Part shown: positions 60,273 to 64,000 of the stretch, in pieces
How positions within the stretch are numbered: the first letter of the stretch is position 1
How the letters are laid out: every line of letters starts with the position of its first letter
From: CAYMGM01 sp964390005
GTDB taxonomy: Bacteria; Pseudomonadota; Alphaproteobacteria; UBA9219
Direction of reading: 5' to 3'
DNA: 64,000 bases
Assembly (NCBI GenBank): GCA_964390005.1
Contig: CAYMGM010000006.1
Coordinates: forward strand, 1 to 64,000
Notes under the pieces: model-generated
What the model was told of the DNA's origin: nothing
Seen by the model: the letters and a program-made list of their open reading frames with translations, nothing else
Databases searched by the model: none
Program-made: the position numbers and the translations under genes

Positions 60273-61343
60273 TTATCCTTCCAGCCCGAGCGCTGCCAAA
60301 CGCCCGGCTTCGTCGCTTTCGATCAAAGCCTCGATGATCTCATCCAGCGCCGTTCCTGCCAAGATTTCCGTGATTTTATAAAGCGTCAGCTCGATCCGGT
60401 GATCGGTCACGCGGCTTTGCGGATAGTTATAAGTCCGAATACGTTCGGACCTATCGCCCGATCCCACTTGCGAGGCGCGATTGGCGGCATAGGCGGCGTC
60501 GCGTTCGCTGCGCTGCTTTTCATAAAGACGCGACCGCAAAACCTTCATCGCCTTGTAGCGGTTTTTGATTTGCGAACGCTCATCCTGCATCGCGACCGTA
60601 ATGCCTGTCGGAAGGTGAGTCAGGCGCACGGCACTTTCGGTTTTGTTCACATGCTGCCCGCCCGCGCCAGACGAGCGGTACACATCGACGCGCAAGTCTT
60701 TTTCATCGATGTGAATATCGACATCTTCCATCTCGGGCAACACGGCAACTGTCGCCGCCGACGTATGAATACGCCCCGAGGCTTCGGTTTGCGGCACACG
60801 TTGCACGCGATGCACGCCAGATTCAAACTTCAGCCGCGCGAACACGCCGCGGCCTGTGATCATAGCTTGCCCTTCTTTCAGCCCACCCAGATCGCTTTCG
60901 GACAACGACAAGACCTCAAAGCTCCAACCGTGAACCGTGGCATAACGGCGATACATGTCGAACAATTCTGCCGCAAACAACGCCGCTTCATCGCCCCCCG
61001 TTCCCGCACGCACTTCTAAAATCGCGTTACGCTCATCGGCAATGTCTTTGGGCAGAAGCATGCGTTGAACCTGCCGGCGCAAGACGGGAATGCGCTCTTG
61101 CAAATCAAAAAGCTCGGCCTCGGCCATATCCTTCATTTCTGGATCGGCCAGCAAGGATTCGGCTTCGGCTTTCTGCGCTTCGCCTTTTCGCAGTTCAAGG
61201 ATCGCTTCGGCCACCGGCGTCAATTCGGCATATTCTTTCGATAGCTTTGTGAACTGATCGGCAGGCACATCAGCCCCCGCCAAGCGATCACGCAATTCAT
61301 CATGCCGCTCTAACACGCGGGCAAAGGATTCTTCCAACGACAT
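60273..61343 (-). CDS. prfA: Peptide chain release factor 1
   Basis: The 356-residue factor reads UAA and UAG stops. The catalytic GGQ is at 228-230 (SSGAGGQHVNKTESAVR), and the codon-recognition loop has P-x-T near 184-186. prmC, which methylates the GGQ glutamine and usually follows prfA, is not adjacent. Confidence 0.97.
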   Translation of the reverse strand: MSLEESFARVLERHDELRDRLAGADVPADQFTKLSKEYAELTPVAEAILELRKGEAQKAEAESLLADPEMKDMAEAELFDLQERIPVLRRQVQRMLLPKDIADERNAILEVRAGTGGDEAALFAAELFDMYRRYATVHGWSFEVLSLSESDLGGLKEGQAMITGRGVFARLKFESGVHRVQRVPQTEASGRIHTSAATVAVLPEMEDVDIHIDEKDLRVDVYRSSGAGGQHVNKTESAVRLTHLPTGITVAMQDERSQIKNRYKAMKVLRSRLYEKQRSERDAAYAANRASQVGSGDRSERIRTYNYPQSRVTDHRIELTLYKITEILAGTALDEIIEALIESDEAGRLAALGLEG

Positions 61344-61591
61344 TTCATACTCTTAACTAGATTGATGACCCCGCAGGTTTGGTCTTACAAGGTCCTGACG
61401 CGGCAAAATACCCTACGAAAGCCCTCTCTTCCAATATCGTTTTACCGCTTGCCTTTTTTTGGAAAAACGGACGGTTTTACATAGAAAAAATGAAGAAAAG
61501 CTCAATCTTTTATTACCTAAAATTTGAAATAAATTTGAGAAACTATTTATTTTCTTTGTTCTCAACAGGTTGCGCATTTACCACACTTTAA

Positions 61592-61619
61592 TTGTTTCGC
61601 GATTTAATAGACTTATAGT
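61592..61619 (+). promoter_or_regulatory. Candidate promoter with overlapping palindrome
   Basis: TTGTTT (61592-61597) and TATAGT (61614-61619) are spaced by 16 bases. The -10 lies in the perfect palindrome TAGACT-TAT-AGTCTA (61608-61622), which could be an operator. The 315-base spacer from prfA to the next gene is otherwise AT-rich and empty. Confidence 0.45.
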
Positions 61620-61658
61620 CTAAGACATAGAATTGTACGCAAGAAAGCGAGGCCCCGT

Positions 61659-62027
61659 ATGGCCCAAGGAACCGTCAAGACCCAATATCCCCCCGCCGCT
61701 GAAGAAGCGGGCGCTGGCCTTACGTCAAACCCCCAGGCTTTGGCTTCGGTTATCGGCGTCCCCGTTTCGGCTTATACGGCGACGACGCCCGCTGTTGCCG
61801 CGGCTTCCGTTTATGGCAAACCGGCCTTGGGGGCTGACGCTGTGACTTTCATGGGCCTATCGCCGAAACTTGCGAGCCAATTTGATGGTTATGGCTCGGC
61901 GGCGCCGCCGACCTCATCGCTGGCGCAGGCGACAAAGCAATTTGAGGGTGCCACGCAAAGCGCGCCCCAACGCACGACAACGCAAAAATCTCAAACAATG
62001 ACACGTCGCAGCACGTTGACTTGTTAA
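61659..62027 (+). CDS. Small low-complexity protein of unknown function
   Basis: The 122-residue protein is rich in Ala, Thr, Ser, Pro and Gln, with no signal peptide or membrane helix. The tail is Gln/Thr-rich. It has its own promoter candidate and terminator, so it is probably expressed, but no family is recognised. Confidence 0.55.
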   Translation: MAQGTVKTQYPPAAEEAGAGLTSNPQALASVIGVPVSAYTATTPAVAAASVYGKPALGADAVTFMGLSPKLASQFDGYGSAAPPTSSLAQATKQFEGATQSAPQRTTTQKSQTMTRRSTLTC

Positions 62028-62041
62028 GTTTTCAGGCAGCA

Positions 62042-62076
62042 AAAAGCCCGCCATCTGAAAGGATCGGCGGGCTTTT
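62042..62076. terminator. Bidirectional intrinsic terminator
   Basis: An 11-bp stem, AAAAGCCCGCC against GGCGGGCTTTT, with T runs on both strands, lies between the convergent unknown gene and rpmB. Confidence 0.9.
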
Positions 62077-62097
62077 GTATAGCAGATCAAAAAGATC

Positions 62098-62394
62098 TTA
62101 TTTGGCCTCTTTGGCAGCCAGCGCTTTTTGCAGGCGCTTGCGGATCTTGACGGCTTCTTCCGACAAGCGGCTGGGGCGCGCATTCAAGAGCCAGGCATCA
62201 ATGCCGCCCTTATGTTCGATCGTGCGCACGCCATTGGCTGTCAAGCGCAAGGGAATCATTTTGCCCAAGATATCCGACGGAAACGAGCAAACCTGAAGAT
62301 TCGGCTGCCAGCGGCGGCGCGTCTTGTTGTTGGCATGGCTGACTTTATTGCCAAAATGCGGCTTTTTACCAGTAACAGTGCAAACGCGGGACAT
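62098..62394 (-). CDS. rpmB: Large ribosomal subunit protein bL28
   Basis: The 98-residue protein starts MSRVCTVTGKKPHFGNKVSHANNKTRRRW, diagnostic of bL28, and keeps the conserved LTANGVRTIEHKGG. The ATG at 62394 has GGAG upstream and replaces a frame four codons longer. Confidence 0.97.
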   Translation of the reverse strand: MSRVCTVTGKKPHFGNKVSHANNKTRRRWQPNLQVCSFPSDILGKMIPLRLTANGVRTIEHKGGIDAWLLNARPSRLSEEAVKIRKRLQKALAAKEAK

Positions 62395-62562
62395 ACGGAA
62401 CTCCATCCGACGGCACCAAAGCGACCAACCGCCCCTGTCCGTCTCCTAAAAAATCACAAAAAGGGCCACAAAAACCCTGTCGGCCACGCGCCAAGCGAGG
62501 ACCGAGGCGGGTTTTATAGGCAGCCCTCCGCCGCGAGTCAAGCGCCTTTCGCCAGAAACAGC

Positions 62563-63348
62563 TTAAAGAGCCCCCAGTTTTTCGCGGCTCAGCGTCAGAA
62601 AATAGTTAACAGCCGTCCGATGAGCCGACAAAACAAATTGCCTTTTCAAAGGATCAAAGACCATCCCCGTCACATCTAAAGGGGTCAGGCCCAAGGGTTT
62701 AGCCAAAGCGATCAAGTCGCTGGGACGTTGAAATTTCTCCCAATCATGCGTCCCCGGCGGCACCCAGCCTAAAAGATACTCGGCCACCACAACGCCAAGC
62801 AAAAAGCCGCGCCGCGTCTTGTTTACCGATGACAGGATCAAAAGCCCGCCCGGTTTTAATAAAGAAGCCACCGCTTTCATAAAGGACGACAGATTCGCGA
62901 CATGTTCGACAATTTCAAGCCCCACGATCACGTCGAATCGCGCCCGCCCCTGTGCCACCTCTTCTGCGGTTCCAACGCGGTAATCAATAGCAAGCCCTTG
63001 TGATTCTGCATGGGCCTGCGCAACGTCGATGGCCGCTTTTGCCGCATCAACGCCCGTGACTTTTGCGCCAAGACGGGCCAGCGGCTCGGCCAACAGGCCG
63101 CCGCCACAGCCTATATCCAAGATCGAAAGACCACGAAAAGGCTGCGCCGAATCACCTTTGCTTTGACGCGGAAAATGCTGGCGCACCTGATCTAATAAAT
63201 AGGCCTGACGCAACGGGGCCAGCCGGTGCAACATGCTAAAAGCGCCCCGCGGATCCCAAAATTGGTCAGCAATCGCTGCAAAACGCGCCACTTCGGCAGG
63301 CGCAAGACTGGCCGCCTGTGCCGCGCAAGAAGAAGGTTTAGCCGACAT
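62563..63348 (-). CDS. ubiG: Ubiquinone biosynthesis O-methyltransferase
   Basis: The 261-residue SAM enzyme performs both O-methylations of ubiquinone synthesis. It has LDIGCGGGLLAEPLARLGAKVTGVD and the UbiG region HDWEKFQRPSDL. The start at 63348 has AAGGAG six bases upstream. It is divergent from lysC, a usual alphaproteobacterial arrangement. Confidence 0.95.
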   Translation of the reverse strand: MSAKPSSCAAQAASLAPAEVARFAAIADQFWDPRGAFSMLHRLAPLRQAYLLDQVRQHFPRQSKGDSAQPFRGLSILDIGCGGGLLAEPLARLGAKVTGVDAAKAAIDVAQAHAESQGLAIDYRVGTAEEVAQGRARFDVIVGLEIVEHVANLSSFMKAVASLLKPGGLLILSSVNKTRRGFLLGVVVAEYLLGWVPPGTHDWEKFQRPSDLIALAKPLGLTPLDVTGMVFDPLKRQFVLSAHRTAVNYFLTLSREKLGAL

Positions 63349-63493
63349 CGCGAAGCTCCTTTTTAGCAAAAACATCTAGAAAAACTTTTGCGTGCGCTGC
63401 AAAAAGCCTGTTGGCGAAACGAGTCATCCGTCATAGCATGGCCTTCCTTACAGGTGAATCTTTCTTTCATTCTTTGATTGACATGGTGTCTTC

Positions 63494-64000
63494 ATGGCTT
63501 TGATCGTAATGAAGTTTGGCGGCACATCGGTCGGTTCGATCGAGCGTATTAAAAACGCCGCCAGCAAAGTCGCCGCTGAAGTCAGCCGCGGTCACAAAGT
63601 CGCGGTCGTCGTCTCGGCGATGGCGGGCGTCACAGATCAGTTGATCGGCTATTGCCACGCGATCACGCCGCGCCCCAGTCCGCGTGAATACGATGCTGTC
63701 GCCGCAACGGGCGAACAAATCTCGGCGGGCCTTATGGCGCTGGCGTTGCAGCAACGCGGTTTAAACGCCCGGTCGTGGATGGGCTGGCAAGTCCCTTTGC
63801 ATACCGATACGCTTTTCAACAAAGCGCATATTCTAGATATCGATGCCCATCGTCTTTTAGCCCAATTGGACAAGGGCGAAGTCGGTGTTTTGGCAGGATT
63901 TCAAGGCATTGCGCCCGATAGCAGCATCACAACGCTAGGCCGCGGCGGATCCGATACCAGCGCCGTCGCGCTGGCCGCCGCGCTAAAGGCCGAGCGATGC
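63494..64000 (+). CDS. lysC: Aspartokinase, cut by window end
   Basis: The visible 169 residues hold the start MALIVMKFGGTSVGS, the conserved VVSAMAGVTDQL and LGRGGSDTSAVALAA. The enzyme phosphorylates aspartate at the head of the Lys/Thr/Met pathway. The ACT regulatory domains lie beyond the window. The ATG at 63494 is the only sensible start. Confidence 0.95.
   Translation, partial: MALIVMKFGGTSVGSIERIKNAASKVAAEVSRGHKVAVVVSAMAGVTDQLIGYCHAITPRPSPREYDAVAATGEQISAGLMALALQQRGLNARSWMGWQVPLHTDTLFNKAHILDIDAHRLLAQLDKGEVGVLAGFQGIAPDSSITTLGRGGSDTSAVALAAALKAERC

Overview
The window is a compact piece of a bacterial chromosome, most likely from an alphaproteobacterium related to Rhodospirillales or Micavibrio-type lineages. 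Supporting signs are the F0 ATP synthase cluster in the order atpI-atpB-atpE-atpF'-atpF with no F1 genes attached, a cyanide-insensitive-type cydAB pair, the divergent ubiG/lysC pair, a PagL lipid A deacylase, an ExoD protein, and moderately high GC. The genus cannot be named from this sequence alone.

Layout. 0-0.5 kb: the 5' part of tRNA-Ser(CGA), whose leader is a tandem 87-bp repeat that re-copies the first bases of the tRNA. 0.5-7.5 kb: a large protein with a beta-carbonic-anhydrase-like domain, rmuC, two unknown genes, the def-fmt-truA translation cluster and an FkbM-type methyltransferase. 7.7-16.8 kb: an eight-gene MSHA/type II-like pseudopilus operon (secretin, two prepilins, ATPase, platform protein, and PilM/N-, PilO- and PilP-like proteins) with no prepilin peptidase or retraction ATPase. 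16.8-22.7 kb: an EamA transporter, a TPR protein, ExoD, and the F0 ATP synthase operon ending in a strong terminator. 22.8-31.2 kb: cydAB, ahcY, an unknown membrane protein, an orphan ABC ATPase, secF without secD, and an aspartoacylase-like hydrolase.

31.2-34.4 kb is an accessory island and the most striking part of the window. A FimB/FimE-sized tyrosine recombinase sits beside two inverted copies of a short palindromic site with identical, oppositely oriented 7-bp cores. The segment between them carries a ribosome-binding site and ATG that now point into a 12-codon dead end. Inversion would join this start in frame to the ATG-less gene of a small secreted Cys-rich protein and complete its signal peptide. 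A secreted glycine-rich protein made of two 255-residue repeats follows. I read this as a phase-variation switch in the OFF orientation.

34.4-44.4 kb: tRNA-His, glnA, then the two halves of a ThrE/YjjPB-type exporter separated by two opposite-strand paralogous genes with HExxH zinc-protease motifs, an S24-type regulator that has lost its catalytic serine, an acyltransferase and a chemoreceptor. 44.4-48.5 kb: a structured leader or small RNA with its own terminator, then pstSCAB with a terminator-like hairpin after pstS. 48.5-64 kb: a membrane protein, ispE, an M23 endopeptidase, a 1174-residue autotransporter, gap, a GNAT enzyme, a DUF4349 lipoprotein, pagL, a Cys-rich secreted protein, prfA, a small unknown gene, rpmB, ubiG and the start of lysC.

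The envelope theme is strong: secretin/pseudopilus, autotransporter, PagL, M23 peptidase, switchable secreted proteins and Cys-rich exported proteins together suggest a surface-active organism.
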